Shown here piece by piece: positions 20,584-31,103 of a stretch of DNA of 64,000 nucleotides (within the stretch, counting starts at the first letter, position 1; every line of letters begins with the position of its first letter). A program made the position numbers and the translations under genes. Under the pieces are notes generated by a model. It made no database searches. It was given only the letters and a program-made list of their open reading frames with translations, and was not told the origin of the DNA. The DNA is from Pseudomonas bananamidigenes (GTDB lineage Bacteria > Pseudomonadota > Gammaproteobacteria > Pseudomonadales > Pseudomonadaceae): positions 1 to 64,000 of the forward strand of contig NZ_LRUN01000002.1 of NCBI RefSeq assembly GCF_001679645.1, in the 5' to 3' direction.

Positions 20584-21728
20584 GAGCGTTTGTCCATAAG
20601 AGTGGCGATGGCGCCGACAACACGATCCAGATCCTGGTCGGTCATGTCGGGGAACAGCGGAATCGAGCACAGCCGCGCCGAGTTCCATTCGGTGTTGGGC
20701 AGATACAGGTCAGGGTCACGCTGGCGGTACCAGGTGTGCAGGTGGGTGGCGATGAAGTGGATACCGGTGCCGATGCCTTGCTCCTGCAAGCCTTTCATGA
20801 AGGCTTCGCGATCCATCCCGCAGCGCTCGCTGTCGATGCGCAGGATGAACAGGTGCCAGGCGTGTTGCTGGGCGTATTGCGGCACGGCCAGGGGTTGTAC
20901 CGGCAGGCCTTCGAGCTTGTGCAGGTACTGACCGGCCAGCTCGGTGCGGCGGGCGTTGATGGCGTCCAGACGCTGCAGTTGCACCAGGGCAATGGCGGCG
21001 TTGATATCGGACAGGTTGTACTTGAAGCCGGGTTCGATGACCTGGGCCTGCGGCTTGCGGCCACCGGTCAGGCGGTCGTAGGCATCGACACCCAGACCAT
21101 GGAACTTGAGCATGCGCACGCGGCTGGCCAGGGCTTCGTCGTCGGTGACGAACATCGCGCCTTCGGCACAGGTCATGTTCTTGATCGCGTGGAACGAGAA
21201 GATCGCGGTGCCATGGGAGCCGACATGGCGGCCCTTGTAGCGGGTACCGGCAGCATGGGCGGCGTCTTCGATGACCGGGATGCCGTGCTTGTCCGCCAGG
21301 GCGTACAGCGGATCCAGATCGAATGCGGCGCCGGCGTAGTGCACCGGAATGATGGCTTTGGTGCGCGGCGTGATGGCGGCTTCGATACGGGCGGCGTCGG
21401 TCATCAGGGTGTCGCGGTCGACATCGACGAACACCGGTGTGGCACCCAGCAGGGAAATCATGTTGGCGGTGGAGACCCAGGTCTGCGACGGCGTGATGAC
21501 TTCATCGCCGGGGCCGATGCCCAGGGCCAGCAGTGTGATGTGCATTCCGCCGGTGGCGGAGGACAGGGCAACGGCGTGCTTGCAACCTACGTACTGCGCG
21601 AACTGTTCTTCAAGTGCCTGGTTTTTCGGCCCGGTGGTGATCCAGCCCGAACGCAGTACCTGTTCGACGGCCGCAATTTCTTCGTCGCCGATACTCGGGC
21701 GAGAGAAGGGGAGAAACGCCTGACTCAT
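20580..21728 (-). CDS. arnB: UDP-4-keto-arabinose aminotransferase
   Basis: 382-residue PLP-dependent sugar aminotransferase of the DegT/DnrJ/EryC1 family that forms UDP-L-Ara4N from the keto sugar using glutamate. The PLP lysine is in [10 protein letters not shown] near residue 183. The N-terminal [21 protein letters not shown] is typical of the family, and [13 protein letters not shown] lies near 158. ATG 21728 is chosen over a GTG two codons upstream because GAGG sits five bases before it and known ArnB proteins begin MSQ. First gene of the arn operon; its promoter must lie in 21729-22100. Confidence 0.95.
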   Translation of the reverse strand: MSQAFLPFSRPSIGDEEIAAVEQVLRSGWITTGPKNQALEEQFAQYVGCKHAVALSSATGGMHITLLALGIGPGDEVITPSQTWVSTANMISLLGATPVFVDVDRDTLMTDAARIEAAITPRTKAIIPVHYAGAAFDLDPLYALADKHGIPVIEDAAHAAGTRYKGRHVGSHGTAIFSFHAIKNMTCAEGAMFVTDDEALASRVRMLKFHGLGVDAYDRLTGGRKPQAQVIEPGFKYNLSDINAAIALVQLQRLDAINARRTELAGQYLHKLEGLPVQPLAVPQYAQQHAWHLFILRIDSERCGMDREAFMKGLQEQGIGTGIHFIATHLHTWYRQRDPDLYLPNTEWNSARLCSIPLFPDMTDQDLDRVVGAIATLMDKRS

Positions 21729-22100
21729 GGACACCTCATTGCGAAAAAAATGGACAGATCCATCTGTTCATCGGATCCAATCCCAGCGTAGACACAAAAA
21801 ACGGGTTTTGCATCAACAAGTTGCTTGGTAAGCATGACGTCGGGGGTTGGTTGACTTTTCAGGCGTTGCCCGGCAGGTTGGGCGGTACCGACTGAGGACC
21901 TATCTGGCGTAGGTTATTCCCGATTTTGTGAAAGGAATATGAAAAACCGGTCGGCGAATCGTTTATCTGAAAGTCATACAGCCGTTGTTCAGATTTGCGC
22001 GGCTTTATCTGGAAAGTCCCATTAAAAGACTCTTCTTTACATCAAGTTCATTGCAGTAGTTAGTTGTTGTGCTGGACTGTTTTTACTCAAGGCCTTTCGT
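21729..22100. promoter_or_regulatory. Divergent intergenic region, arnB / recombinase
   Basis: A 372-base gap between two divergent genes, richer in A and T than its surroundings. It must hold the arn operon promoter. I looked for a PhoP-type direct repeat (GTTTA-N5-GTTTA) and for a CTTAAT-type PmrA repeat and found no convincing copy. On the plus side, TCAAGG at 22087-22092 is a likely ribosome site for the TTG start at 22101. No small gene or RNA is supported. Confidence 0.45.
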
Positions 22101-23039
22101 TTGAGCAGCTTATCCGTTACCCCTTCAGAATCCATCGCAAGTAACCCTTTGTCCTTGTATTTGGCGCGTTTGGCACCTTCCAGCCAACTGACCATGCGCT
22201 ACGTCCTGCAGGATGCCGCTGATCGTCTGGGCTTTGAAGACATGAATGTCGAGGACATTCCGTGGCACGCCCTGCAACCGGAAGATGTCGTTGCGTTAGT
22301 CGCGGCCTTGCGTGCCGATAACTATGCTCCCAACACCTCTTCACTTTATGTAAACGCCATTCGTGGTGTCATGAACGAAGCCTGGCGCATGAGTCTGATC
22401 AGCCAGGATCATCTGTTGAAGATGCGCTCGGTCAAGGGGATTTCCGGCACGCGACTGTCACAGGGACGCAATCTGAAACGCACGTTGATCCATGAGTTGA
22501 TGGAAGTCTGCGCGGCGGATCCGCGTCCGCAAGGTCTGCGGGATGCGGCGGTCATTGCGCTTTTGTATGGCACAGGCATGCGCAAGTCGGAGTCGGTGGA
22601 CCTTGACCTGAACCAGGTGGATTTCGCCGAGCGCAGTCTGTGCGTCACGGCCAAGGGCAACAAACAACTGATCAAGTACGCGCCGGCCTGGGCCTTCGCC
22701 AAACTCGACGCCTGGCTGGAATTTCGCCGTTCCCAGCTCAGCGAGGGCGAAAGCGACGACGCGTTTCTGTTCAACCGTATCCGCCGTGGCAGCCATATCA
22801 CCCGCGAGCGCATTACCAAGCACGCGATCTATTACATCGCTCGCCAGCGTGGAACCCAGGTCGGGGTGAAAATCATGCCCCACGATTTCCGGCGTTCGTT
22901 CATCACCCGGGTGATCGAAGAGCACGATCTGTCGATTGCCCAGAAACTGGCGCACCACAGCAACATCCAGACCACGGCCAACTACGACGTGCGCGACGAC
23001 AATGAACGGCGTCGCGCCGTGGACCGTTTCGACCTGTAG
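22101..23039 (+). CDS. Tyrosine recombinase (phage-type integrase), orphan
   Basis: 312-residue site-specific recombinase. The N-terminal SAM-like DNA-binding domain spans about residues 15-110 (SSLYVNAIRGVMNEAWR). The catalytic domain carries the first arginine in GTGMRKSE near 157, a lysine in TAKGNK near 181, HDFRRSF near 256-262, and the H/H...Y end motif LAHHSNIQTTANYDV near 279-293. The full R-K-H-R-H-Y set is present. The start appears to be TTG 22101, since no ATG occurs for 30 codons. No excisionase, att repeat, tRNA or cargo is visible, and both neighbours are ordinary chromosomal genes. It may be a domesticated recombinase or an element remnant. Confidence 0.88.
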   Translation: MSSLSVTPSESIASNPLSLYLARLAPSSQLTMRYVLQDAADRLGFEDMNVEDIPWHALQPEDVVALVAALRADNYAPNTSSLYVNAIRGVMNEAWRMSLISQDHLLKMRSVKGISGTRLSQGRNLKRTLIHELMEVCAADPRPQGLRDAAVIALLYGTGMRKSESVDLDLNQVDFAERSLCVTAKGNKQLIKYAPAWAFAKLDAWLEFRRSQLSEGESDDAFLFNRIRRGSHITRERITKHAIYYIARQRGTQVGVKIMPHDFRRSFITRVIEEHDLSIAQKLAHHSNIQTTANYDVRDDNERRRAVDRFDL

Positions 23040-23046
23040 TCGAGCG

Positions 23047-24105
23047 TCACGACACCTCGAAGACGTGGGCCGCTCCCAGAATCGACAGCTGCACCGCGCT
23101 GCCGGCGGGTGGCGCGTGCATTCCGGAACTGCGCACCAGCAACGAGCGGCCCGATGATTCGCCGGCTCCGGCAAGCAATTCGACGGTCAACGTGCAGGTA
23201 TTGCCGCCGAAATCGCGCTCGGTGACCACGGCATTGCAGCCTTGCGGGTTTTCGGGATGATCGGACAGCAACAGTTGTTCCGGGCGCAGCATGATGTGCG
23301 CCGGACCGGCAAACCCGTTGGTGTTCACCGCCACCCGACCCAGATCGCAATGGGCCCAGCCAGCCTCGATCCGCGCCGGCATGACCACTGCTTCGCCAAG
23401 GAAACGCGCAGTCTGCTCGTCGTCAGGGTAACGATACAGATCCATCGGATGCCCCGACTGCACCAGGCGTCCTTCTCGCATCACCGCCAACTGGTCGGCG
23501 AATGACAGCGCCTCACTTTGATCGTGAGTGACCAGAATCGTGGTTACGCCAGCGGATTCCAGCAATCGGGCGACCATTTTGCGCATGTCGGCGCGCAGGC
23601 CGGTGTCAAGGGCGGAAAAGGGTTCGTCCAGCAACATCAGGCGCGGTTGCTGGGCCAGCGCCCGGGCGAGGGCGACCCGTTGCTGCTGGCCGCCGGACAA
23701 TTCATGGGGCCAGCGGCCGGCCATGTTGGCGTTCAATGCAACGCTGTCCATCAGCGACTGGATGCGCTCGGTTCTGGCACTGCCAGTGACGGCGAGCCCG
23801 AAGCCGATGTTGTCGGCGACGCTCATGTGCGGAAACAGTGCGCCGTCCTGCGGCACGTAGCCGATCTGGCGCTGATAGGCGGGTACGGCATGGCTGCTGT
23901 CCACCAGGGTCTGGCCGTTGAGCGTCAGGCTGCCGGCATCGGGAAATTCGAAGCCGGCGATCATCCGCAGCAGCGTGGTCTTGCCCGATCCGGACGGACC
24001 GACGATGACCGTGCGGCTGCCGGTGGGGACGGACAGGTTGATGGTGTCCAGCGCCGTTTGTGCGCCGAAGGATTTGCTGAGATTGATGATGTCGAGAGCG
24101 TTCAT
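23047..24105 (-). CDS. Fe3+ ABC transporter ATP-binding protein (FbpC type)
   Basis: 352-residue ATPase that powers an iron importer. Walker A is GPSGSGKTT near residues 37-45, the signature [15 protein letters not shown] near 136, Walker [13 protein letters not shown] near 157, and the switch histidine is in [10 protein letters not shown] near 192. The last 100 residues resemble the TOBE/FbpC regulatory domain. It overlaps the permease gene by four bases and ends seven bases from the recombinase stop (convergent). Choice of iron rests on the neighbouring binding protein and permease; thiamine or putrescine systems share the ATPase fold. Confidence 0.88.
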   Translation of the reverse strand: MNALDIINLSKSFGAQTALDTINLSVPTGSRTVIVGPSGSGKTTLLRMIAGFEFPDAGSLTLNGQTLVDSSHAVPAYQRQIGYVPQDGALFPHMSVADNIGFGLAVTGSARTERIQSLMDSVALNANMAGRWPHELSGGQQQRVALARALAQQPRLMLLDEPFSALDTGLRADMRKMVARLLESAGVTTILVTHDQSEALSFADQLAVMREGRLVQSGHPMDLYRYPDDEQTARFLGEAVVMPARIEAGWAHCDLGRVAVNTNGFAGPAHIMLRPEQLLLSDHPENPQGCNAVVTERDFGGNTCTLTVELLAGAGESSGRSLLVRSSGMHAPPAGSAVQLSILGAAHVFEVS

Positions 24106-25697
24106 CGGCCGGCACTGCGCCTGGATTGTTGATAGAGAATGGCCGTGAGCGGCAGCGAAAGCACGACCATCAGCAGCGCATAAGGCGCAGCGGCGGCGTA
24201 GTCGATTTCACTGGTCATGGCCCAGAAACCGGTGGCCAGGGTGCGCGTGCCGTTGGGCGCGAGCAACAGGGTCGCGGTCAGTTCGTTGGTGATCGCCAGG
24301 AACACCAGCGCGGCACCTGCCGCCGCACCGGGTGCGGCCAGGCGCAAGGTGATCAGCCACAAGGCGCGCAGCGGCGAGCGACCGAGGCTTTGCGCGATGT
24401 TCTCCAGCTCTACCGGCGCCTGGGCGAAACCGGCACGCAGGCTGACCAGCGCCCGTGGCAGGAACATCAGCAGGTACGCCAGCAGCACGGTGAGGGTGGT
24501 CTGGTAGATTGGCCGCGCGAAGTGGATCGTCACGGTGACCAGCGCCAGAGCCACGACAATGCCCGGCAGTGAACTGGTGATGTAGTTGCAGCCTTCGAGC
24601 AGGCGCTGCAACTTGCCGGGGGCGCGAATCGACAGCCAGGCAATTGGAATCGCCGCGAGGCTGGTCAACAGCGCACCGGCCACGCCGAACGACAGGGTCT
24701 GGAGCAGCGCGGGCAGCAGTTCTTCGCCTTGCCAGACGTCGGCGCCGCCAGCGATCAGCCATCGGCCCAGCGTAAGCATCGGGACGCCGAGGGCCAGCAG
24801 GCAAGTCAGGATTTGCAGGCAAAGACCCAGCGTTGCGATGCCGGATGTGAGGCGCACCGTCCGCTGCTCCCGGGCGCTGCCGGAACCGACCCGGGCATAA
24901 CGGGCATGGCCGCGGGCGCTGGATTCGGCGGTCAGCATCGCCAGACAGCACAACGCCAGAACACTGGCGAGCATATTGGCGGCCGGGCCGTTAAAGGTGG
25001 ATTTGAACTGGTCGAAAATGGCCGTGGTAAACGTGTCGAAACGGATCATTGCGTACAGACCGTATTCGGCCAGCAAGTGCAGGCCCACCAACAGCGCACC
25101 GCCACAGATCGCCAGACGCAATTGCGGCAGCACCACCCGGAAGAACACGGCCCACGGTTTGAGACCGAGGGATTCGGCCACGTCTTCTATCGCCGGGTCG
25201 AGACGCCGCAATGTCGCCGCGATCGGCAGATAAAGGAACGGGAAATAGGCGATCACCGACACCAGCACGCCGGCCGGCAGTCCGTTGATCGACGGAACCA
25301 GACTCACCCACGCATAGCTGTGCACGAACGCCGGCACCGCCAGCGGCGCGACCGCCAGCACTGACCACATTCGCCGTCCCGGCAGGTCGGTGCGTTCGGT
25401 GAGCCAGGCCAGAGTGACGCCCAGCACAATGCAGATCGGCAGGGTGATCAATACCAACAGCAAGGTGTTGATCAGCAGTTCGGCGACCCGTGGACGAAAG
25501 ATCATGGCCTCGATCGTCGCCCAGCCGGTGTACCACGACACGCCGATGACAAATGCAATCGGCAGCAGTGACAGCAGCGAAACGCCTATCGCCAGTACGA
25601 CCACCCACGGACTCCCGCGCCCGTTGAGGGCGCGGGTTCTGCGTGGCAACTTGGCGGGGGACGCCGCAGCGATCCCCGCCGGTAGAGTTTCAGGCAT
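24102..25697 (-). CDS. Fe3+ ABC transporter permease (FbpB type)
   Basis: 531-residue inner-membrane permease made of two fused binding-protein-dependent transport domains, about six helices each. The EAA-type loops contain ALSLG-like turns: [21 protein letters not shown] near residue 178 and [19 protein letters not shown] near 440. A duplicated single-chain permease is typical of FbpB/HitB/AfuB iron importers. ATG 25697 is preferred over the TTG one codon upstream. It starts four bases after the binding-protein stop. Confidence 0.88.
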   Translation of the reverse strand: MPETLPAGIAAASPAKLPRRTRALNGRGSPWVVVLAIGVSLLSLLPIAFVIGVSWYTGWATIEAMIFRPRVAELLINTLLLVLITLPICIVLGVTLAWLTERTDLPGRRMWSVLAVAPLAVPAFVHSYAWVSLVPSINGLPAGVLVSVIAYFPFLYLPIAATLRRLDPAIEDVAESLGLKPWAVFFRVVLPQLRLAICGGALLVGLHLLAEYGLYAMIRFDTFTTAIFDQFKSTFNGPAANMLASVLALCCLAMLTAESSARGHARYARVGSGSAREQRTVRLTSGIATLGLCLQILTCLLALGVPMLTLGRWLIAGGADVWQGEELLPALLQTLSFGVAGALLTSLAAIPIAWLSIRAPGKLQRLLEGCNYITSSLPGIVVALALVTVTIHFARPIYQTTLTVLLAYLLMFLPRALVSLRAGFAQAPVELENIAQSLGRSPLRALWLITLRLAAPGAAAGAALVFLAITNELTATLLLAPNGTRTLATGFWAMTSEIDYAAAAPYALLMVVLSLPLTAILYQQSRRSAGR

Positions 25698-25700
25698 CAA

Positions 25701-26714
25701 TTAAAGCAGTCCCGCCTGAGTCATCAGTTCGACGGCTTTCTTGCTGTCGAGCTTCGACGCATCGACTTTGGGCGCGTCAAGATCCTTCAACGGCACCAGT
25801 TTCGGGTTGGAAGCCGCGTCCTTGCCCACGGCGTATTCAAAGGAGTTGCCGGTGCGCAACACGTCCTGACCTTCCTTGCCGGTAATGTACTGGAGGAATT
25901 TCTGCGCTTCTTCCTGGTGTTTGCTGGACTTCAGCACGCCACCACCGGAGATGCTCACGAACGCGCCCGGGTCCTGATGCTTGAAGTAGTGCAGGGCGGT
26001 GTTCTTGCTGTTTTCGCCGGTCTTGGACTGATCGACGAAAGCGTAATAGTGATAGATCACGCCGCTGTCCACCTGGCCGGCGTTCACCGCTTTGAGCACC
26101 GAGCTGTTGCCACGGTAGGCGGTGAAGTTGGTTTTCATGCCCTTGAGCCATTCCAGAGTGGCCGCTTCGCCTTTCTGCTCCAGCACGGCGGCGACGATGG
26201 CCTGGAAGTCGGCCCCGGCAGGGGAGGCGGCCCAGCGACCTTTCCATGCCGGGCTCGCCAGATCCATCAGGGATTTTGGCAGATCCTTCTCCGGCAATTT
26301 GGCCGGGTTGTAGACGAATACCGTGGAGCGAGCGGCGATGCCGACCCATTGGCCATGGGCCGGACGATAGGCCGAACCCACTTGTTCAAGCGTGGCCGGT
26401 GCCACCGGGGCGAACAGTTTGGCATTGTCCACCAGCACCATGGCCGGGGAGTTTTCCGTCAGGAACACGTCCGCCGGGGATGCCGCGCCTTCCTGCACCA
26501 GCTGATTACCCATTTCCGTGTCGTCGCCGTTGCGGATCGTGACCGGGATCCCGGTTTCTTCGGTGAAGCCGGCAACCCAGGCCTTGGTCAGGGTTTCGTG
26601 CTGGGCGTTGTAGACCACGATGCCGACGGAATCGGCGGCAAACACCTGGCCGGCTGCCAGCAGCGCGGTCGCCAGAACAGCGTGCTTGAAAAAGTACGGA
26701 ACGGATGGACTCAT
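25701..26714 (-). CDS. Periplasmic Fe3+-binding protein (FbpA type)
   Basis: 337-residue solute-binding protein with a Sec signal peptide (hydrophobic core AVLATALLAAGQVFA, cleavage near residue 26). The mature protein begins with the iron-transferrin-like segment VGIVVYNAQHETLTKAWVAGFTEETGIPV. It continues with the ADVFLTENSPAM loop, and a tyrosine pair (YHYYAF near 220) is placed like the FbpA iron ligands. First gene of the three-gene unit. A partly symmetric AT-rich site at 26774-26788 could be a Fur operator. Confidence 0.9.
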   Translation of the reverse strand: MSPSVPYFFKHAVLATALLAAGQVFAADSVGIVVYNAQHETLTKAWVAGFTEETGIPVTIRNGDDTEMGNQLVQEGAASPADVFLTENSPAMVLVDNAKLFAPVAPATLEQVGSAYRPAHGQWVGIAARSTVFVYNPAKLPEKDLPKSLMDLASPAWKGRWAASPAGADFQAIVAAVLEQKGEAATLEWLKGMKTNFTAYRGNSSVLKAVNAGQVDSGVIYHYYAFVDQSKTGENSKNTALHYFKHQDPGAFVSISGGGVLKSSKHQEEAQKFLQYITGKEGQDVLRTGNSFEYAVGKDAASNPKLVPLKDLDAPKVDASKLDSKKAVELMTQAGLL

Positions 26715-26773
26715 GACGGAGCAGCTCCTGTTTTTTTAGACGTTATGGGCGAGCATTCGCCGGAAAGCTTCAA

Positions 26774-26788
26774 TGCGAATGATTTGCA
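26774..26788. promoter_or_regulatory. Candidate Fur-box-like palindrome
   Basis: TGCGAATGATTTGCA reads the same on both strands in 12 of 15 positions and contains the AATGATT core common to Fur boxes. It lies 60 bases upstream of the iron-binding-protein start. Assignment is by likeness only. Confidence 0.4.
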
Positions 26789-26890
26789 TATGTTGGCTGG
26801 CTGGCAATGTAGAGAGGCAAATGAGAAAAAAACGTCAAACAAACCGTTAATACATGTCATTGCCATTCAGGTTAGCAGTCACTGCGCGGG

Positions 26891-26912
26891 AACGCCGGGC
26901 GAACCCGGCGTT
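26891..26912 (-). terminator. Strong hairpin after GT83 gene
   Basis: A perfect 9-base stem AACGCCGGG/CCCGGCGTT with a four-base loop (TTCG on the minus strand) begins six bases after the glycosyltransferase stop. No T run follows, so it may protect the 3' end rather than terminate alone. Confidence 0.6.
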
Positions 26913-26917
26913 GTCTT

Positions 26918-28447
26918 TCAGGAGTCTTTGGGGAGGTAAGCGACGCTTTGATCCTCGCGGCCATGGAAAACCTGTTCGCCGCGGGTCGGGGTGGTCGTGA
27001 TGATTTGATGATCGCGACCGAGCCGAGAAAGGGGAACAGGATCGCCGGTGCGGTACTGAGCGACAAAGATCGTCCGTTGCGGATTCCAATGCCGTCCGCT
27101 GGTGCGTTCCAGCCATTCGAACATCGCCGCCGCGTCGCCATCACGAGGGAAATCACGGGTTTCCGGCACGTAGTAGAACGGCTCACCACCAGTCTGCAGG
27201 TACATCGGAACCTTGTTGTCCACCTCGACCATGACGAAGTGCCATTGACTCAACGGCGCCTTTTGGCTGGCTTGCAGGCGCACGGTTTCGCCGAAACGGA
27301 TCGCACCGCCTCCGCTGTTGGTCCAGGGGTAGAGCACACCGAGGATGCCCAGCAGCAACACCGTGGTCACGGCGAAACCGATTTTCAGGCCGCGCCCGCC
27401 AAACGGGCTCACGGCATTGCGAGCGGCCATGCGCCGGGTGATCCACCAGGCTCCAAGCAATTGTGCGAACGGCACCAGCGGCAGCACGTAATAACTGCGC
27501 CGGCTACCGCTGGCGGTGAAGAACAGCATCAACAACCCCAGGCCCTGTATCAGCCAGCGGGTGTCCGGTTCGATGTGTTTCCAGTTCCGCGCCGCCACCC
27601 ACAGCGCGATGATCCAGCACGGCGCCCAGGGCAGGGTGTAGACCGGCAGGTACAGCAAATAGGTGTAGATCGGGCCGATGTTGTCGAACGGCTGGAAAAA
27701 CCGCACGACGTTTTCCCGCAACACCAGCCCCAGCCCGCTTTCCCCGTAGTTCGGCGCGCCGTAGAGGTGCGACAGCAGGAATGGCGTCATGTAGAGCGCC
27801 CCGGCAATCACCAGCGCCGCGAGCAGGCGCAGGTTCAGATGACGCTTCCAGCGGCCTTCATTCAGCAGGTGCGGCAGCAGCACCAGCCCGGGCAGGACGA
27901 AACCGATCAGGCCTTTGAACAATGACGTCAGCGACAGCAACACGCAGAACACCAGGTAGCGCGAAAACCGCGTGTCCTCCGGCCCGCGCCAGTACCACCA
28001 GACCGCTGCCAGCACGCCGCACACCGTGAGGATGTCGGCTGTGGCCACCCGCGCCCAGAACACGAAATAGAAGGTGGTGGCCAGCATCCAGCCGGCGATC
28101 AGGCCCGTGCCTTTGCGAAACAACTGCTCGCCCAGCAGATACACCAACCAGACGCTGAGCCAAGCGGACACCACCGAAGACAGGCGCAGCGACCAGTGAT
28201 CCAGACTGCCGGTCAACCAGGCGGTCGCGGTGATCAGCCAGTACGACAAAAGCGGCTTGTCGTAATAGGGATCGCCCTTGAGGTACGGGTCGAAGTAATC
28301 GCCGCTCTGCATCATCTGCAACGCGATGTTGGCCCAACGGGTTTCCGCGCCCCAGAGTTCGCGACTGCCCAGACCGAGCAGCAACATCAGGGCGCTGGCC
28401 GCCAGCAGGAGCAGCAGGGCGCCCCGGTCGCTATTGCGCAGGGTCAT
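26918..28447 (-). CDS. GT83-type glycosyltransferase, ArnT-related
   Basis: 509-residue polytopic membrane protein of the ArnT/PMT superfamily. The first periplasmic loop carries [16 protein letters not shown] and [12 protein letters not shown], matching the ETRYAQI and FEKPIAGYW positions of ArnT. About eleven hydrophobic segments and a periplasmic C-terminal domain follow. It would transfer a lipid-linked sugar to lipid A or another envelope acceptor; the substrate is unknown. The frame is open further upstream, but ATG 28447 overlaps the arnT2 stop as ATGA and begins [12 protein letters not shown] before the first helix. It is co-transcribed with the second arnT. Confidence 0.85.
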   Translation of the reverse strand: MTLRNSDRGALLLLLAASALMLLLGLGSRELWGAETRWANIALQMMQSGDYFDPYLKGDPYYDKPLLSYWLITATAWLTGSLDHWSLRLSSVVSAWLSVWLVYLLGEQLFRKGTGLIAGWMLATTFYFVFWARVATADILTVCGVLAAVWWYWRGPEDTRFSRYLVFCVLLSLTSLFKGLIGFVLPGLVLLPHLLNEGRWKRHLNLRLLAALVIAGALYMTPFLLSHLYGAPNYGESGLGLVLRENVVRFFQPFDNIGPIYTYLLYLPVYTLPWAPCWIIALWVAARNWKHIEPDTRWLIQGLGLLMLFFTASGSRRSYYVLPLVPFAQLLGAWWITRRMAARNAVSPFGGRGLKIGFAVTTVLLLGILGVLYPWTNSGGGAIRFGETVRLQASQKAPLSQWHFVMVEVDNKVPMYLQTGGEPFYYVPETRDFPRDGDAAAMFEWLERTSGRHWNPQRTIFVAQYRTGDPVPLSRLGRDHQIITTTPTRGEQVFHGREDQSVAYLPKDS

Positions 28448-30156
28448 GGCTGGCGCTGCGGGAAGATGAAGATCTGCAGGTTGCCGCGACGATAGTGCTT
28501 GCCGTCTACCGGCAGCAATTCGACTTCCTGCTCTTCCTGCGTGCTGTTGACCCGCAAGACCACACCCACTGCGCCTTTTTTCCGGGCTTCGGTCATCCAT
28601 TGACCGACGTTTTCCATGGTGACTTTACGGGCCTCCATGGCCGGATCGTCCAGGCCGTACTTCAGTTCACCGATGGTGTTGTAAAGGTCTACCTGCGGAC
28701 GTTTCAGTCGCCATGCCAGCGCCGAGGCAGCGCCCAGGTCGTTGCTCAGCAGGGATGCGGTTTCACTGAGTTCCTGTTGATGTTCGGCAATGAACTGATC
28801 AGGCATCTTGCTGTTGACGATCTGCCCCGGCATGGCCGCCGGCAGCAACGCCACCAGCAGACCGATACCCAGCGCCGGCATCGCCCACAGCGTCAGCGGA
28901 CGCAGCACTTGCAGGGCATTCACGATGATCCAGCCCACCAGCACGATATAGGCCAGTGAAAGGCTGAACATCTCGGTGTTTTCGTAGATTTCCTTCGTCG
29001 CTTGCAGATAGAGCAGTGCCACCAGCGCAGCACTGGCAATGACGGTGTTGATCACGCCGTTCAGGCGCAGGGCGCGGCCACTGTTTTGATCCAGCCAGTT
29101 GATCACGGTCTGTCCCATCAGCAGGGCGACCGGAAGCAGGCACGGCATGATGTAGGTCGGCAACTTGCCGCTGCTCAGGCTGAAAAACGCCAATGGCAAC
29201 AGGAACCACAATGCCAGGTAGGCGGTTTTTGCATCACGCTTTTCACGCCACATGCGCAGCAACGTCGAAGGCAGCAGCAGGGCCCACGGCAGGGTCGAGG
29301 CGAACAGCAGCGGCAGGTAGAACCACCATGGACGGGCGTGTTGCGCCGCATCGCCGGCGGCAAAGCGGCGGATGTGTTCGTGCCAGAAGAAGAAACGCCA
29401 GAAGTCAGGCTCGCGGTAATGAACAGCCAGTACCCATGGCAGGCTGACGAGGGTGCAGACCACCACCGCGACCAGCCCATAACGCACCAGTTCGCCGAAG
29501 CGACGCTGCCAGATCATGTAAGGCAGAGCGATCAGCACCGGCAGCAGCAGGGCCAGAAACCCTTTGGTCATCAGGCCCATGCCGCATGCGACACCGAGCA
29601 GCACCCAGCCGCCCAGACGAGCGCGAGGCGTCTGGCTGTCGATCGCAAACCACACGGCGACCATGCTCAGGTTGACCCACAAAGTGAACTGCGGATCGAG
29701 GTTGGCGTAGCCGGCCTGACCGGCAATCAGCCCGAAGCTCATATAAAGCAGGGCGCTGGCGGCACTGATTCGCGGGTTGTTCCACAACCGGCGTGCCATC
29801 AGGTAGGTCAGCCAGACGCTGGCACCGGTGCTGAGCGCCGACGCAATGCGCACGCCGAACAGGTTGTCGCCGAAGATCGCCTGGCCGATCGCAATCATCC
29901 AGTAGCCGGCAATCGGCTTTTCGAAATAGCGGATGCCCATGAAATGCGGTGCGACCCAGTTGCCGCTGAGCAGCATTTCCTGGCTGATCTGGCCGTAGCG
30001 GGTTTCATCGGGGATCCACAGGCCGTGGGTCATCAGCGGCAACAGATAAAACACCACGAAGCCCAGAATCAGACCGGGAATGGCCCAGCGTTCGAAGGTC
30101 GTGGCGGGGGAAAAATGACGGGCAGCGTGGCGCAGCGGGTTGTTTTCAGACGTCAT
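28444..30156 (-). CDS. arnT2: Lipid A L-Ara4N transferase ArnT (copy 2)
   Basis: 570-residue GT83 enzyme very similar along its whole length to the arnT at 15043-16692. Both share [22 protein letters not shown], [35 protein letters not shown] and [17 protein letters not shown]. This copy has a 20-residue N-terminal extension. The acidic residues of the first loop are intact, so it is probably active. Two ArnT proteins per genome are known in P. fluorescens-group strains. It lies outside the arn operon, next to a second GT83 gene and downstream of an Ais-like phosphatase gene. The 293-base gap before it suggests its own promoter. Confidence 0.92.
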   Translation of the reverse strand: MTSENNPLRHAARHFSPATTFERWAIPGLILGFVVFYLLPLMTHGLWIPDETRYGQISQEMLLSGNWVAPHFMGIRYFEKPIAGYWMIAIGQAIFGDNLFGVRIASALSTGASVWLTYLMARRLWNNPRISAASALLYMSFGLIAGQAGYANLDPQFTLWVNLSMVAVWFAIDSQTPRARLGGWVLLGVACGMGLMTKGFLALLLPVLIALPYMIWQRRFGELVRYGLVAVVVCTLVSLPWVLAVHYREPDFWRFFFWHEHIRRFAAGDAAQHARPWWFYLPLLFASTLPWALLLPSTLLRMWREKRDAKTAYLALWFLLPLAFFSLSSGKLPTYIMPCLLPVALLMGQTVINWLDQNSGRALRLNGVINTVIASAALVALLYLQATKEIYENTEMFSLSLAYIVLVGWIIVNALQVLRPLTLWAMPALGIGLLVALLPAAMPGQIVNSKMPDQFIAEHQQELSETASLLSNDLGAASALAWRLKRPQVDLYNTIGELKYGLDDPAMEARKVTMENVGQWMTEARKKGAVGVVLRVNSTQEEQEVELLPVDGKHYRRGNLQIFIFPQRQP

Positions 30157-30317
30157 GACAAAGCCTTGGTGCCAAACGAAGTTCTTGTGTCGATGGCCTG
30201 CCCGGCGCGTTCCTGAGCGGGCGGGTCATCGTGTTGAATGAATGCAGGTGTGCGATCGGGCGACGGGCATTTCCTGTATCCAGAGAACTGCCAAACCTCC
30301 AGGCTGGAGTTCTCGCA

Positions 30318-30391
30318 CTATAGCCAAGCTTAAAAAAAACGGTTGTCCAGTAAATCGGGGGCAGATACATGTTTCATTACAAATTAATGAA
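30318..30391 (-). promoter_or_regulatory. Possible arnT2 promoter and upstream palindrome
   Basis: Inside the 30157-30449 gap the minus strand has an extended -10-like TGGCTATAGT (TATAGT at 30318-30323) with a weak -35. About 50 bases further upstream is a perfect interrupted palindrome TTCATTA-CAAAT-TAATGAA (30373-30391). The region is AT-rich, and the palindrome could be an operator for the arnT2-GT83 pair. No experimental or family evidence supports a particular regulator. Confidence 0.35.
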
Positions 30392-30449
30392 GTCCGTACT
30401 TGGCTAGTTGAAAAAAACGCAACCTTGCCGGCCCGCCCCAACTAAAGCA

Positions 30450-31103
30450 TTAATGACTATTGAATTGCGACCAGGCATCGGCATTCATGATGCCCAGTAC
30501 TTTAAGTTGCCCTTTGTCATCGATGCGGGCAAATAAAGTACTGCCGTATTCGGCGGCGACGGCGTGAGGAAAACCGGTCTGTTTTTCAAAATCGCTGATG
30601 CAGCCACTGTGGGTCACCAGCACCAGATTACGCTTGGCAACCTTGTGCGCCACCACGTCGTTGCGCAGCGAAGAACCACAGGATTCGAGCCAGGTCTGGG
30701 CGGTAGCGTCCTGACCGAACATGGCACGGGCCGTCTGCTCGGTACGGGTCAGCGGGCTGGTAAACACCTGTGCCTGCTGCATGCCCAGGCCCATGAAGCC
30801 TTTGCCCACCTGCACTGCAGCGTCATTGCCGACCTGAGTGATGCCATCGGCCGGGCCCATGCAAAGGTTACCGGAGCGGTCGCAACGTTCGGCATGACGC
30901 ACCAGCGCCACGACTTCGCCAGCCTGCCAGGCCCGGGTCCAGTCGGCGCGTGCGGCCTTGCCGGCCTGACCAAGATCCATGGGCGAACGGGTCACCCAGA
31001 CGAAACCACTGACCAGTGCAATCGCGGCTACTACGCCGATGCCGGTCAACAGTTTTCCAAGTCCAGACGTGCGGCGCTGTTTATATGTCGCAGTTAATTG
31101 CAT
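30450..31103 (-). CDS. Ais/PmrG-like histidine phosphatase
   Basis: 217-residue membrane-anchored histidine-phosphatase-superfamily protein. An N-terminal helix (about 17-37) precedes the phosphatase domain. The catalytic RHG-type motif is LVRHAERCDRSGNLCMG, closely matching E. coli Ais (RHAERCDRS followed by NQC). The second histidine is in LVTHSGCISDF. Ais/PmrG is the LPS-core heptose(II) phosphate phosphatase induced with arn genes in enterics, so an envelope role beside arnT2 fits. ATG 31103 is chosen because GGAG sits seven bases upstream; the longer TTG frame starting at 31163 has no ribosome site. Confidence 0.82.
   Translation of the reverse strand: MQLTATYKQRRTSGLGKLLTGIGVVAAIALVSGFVWVTRSPMDLGQAGKAARADWTRAWQAGEVVALVRHAERCDRSGNLCMGPADGITQVGNDAAVQVGKGFMGLGMQQAQVFTSPLTRTEQTARAMFGQDATAQTWLESCGSSLRNDVVAHKVAKRNLVLVTHSGCISDFEKQTGFPHAVAAEYGSTLFARIDDKGQLKVLGIMNADAWSQFNSH

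Noticed and set aside
21729..22100. PhoP or PmrA operator before arnB
   Set aside because: No direct repeat of the expected spacing was found by eye; regulation by these systems is likely from other species but not shown here.
22040..23100. tRNA or att site beside the recombinase
   Set aside because: No cloverleaf-forming sequence or flanking direct repeat was seen on either side.
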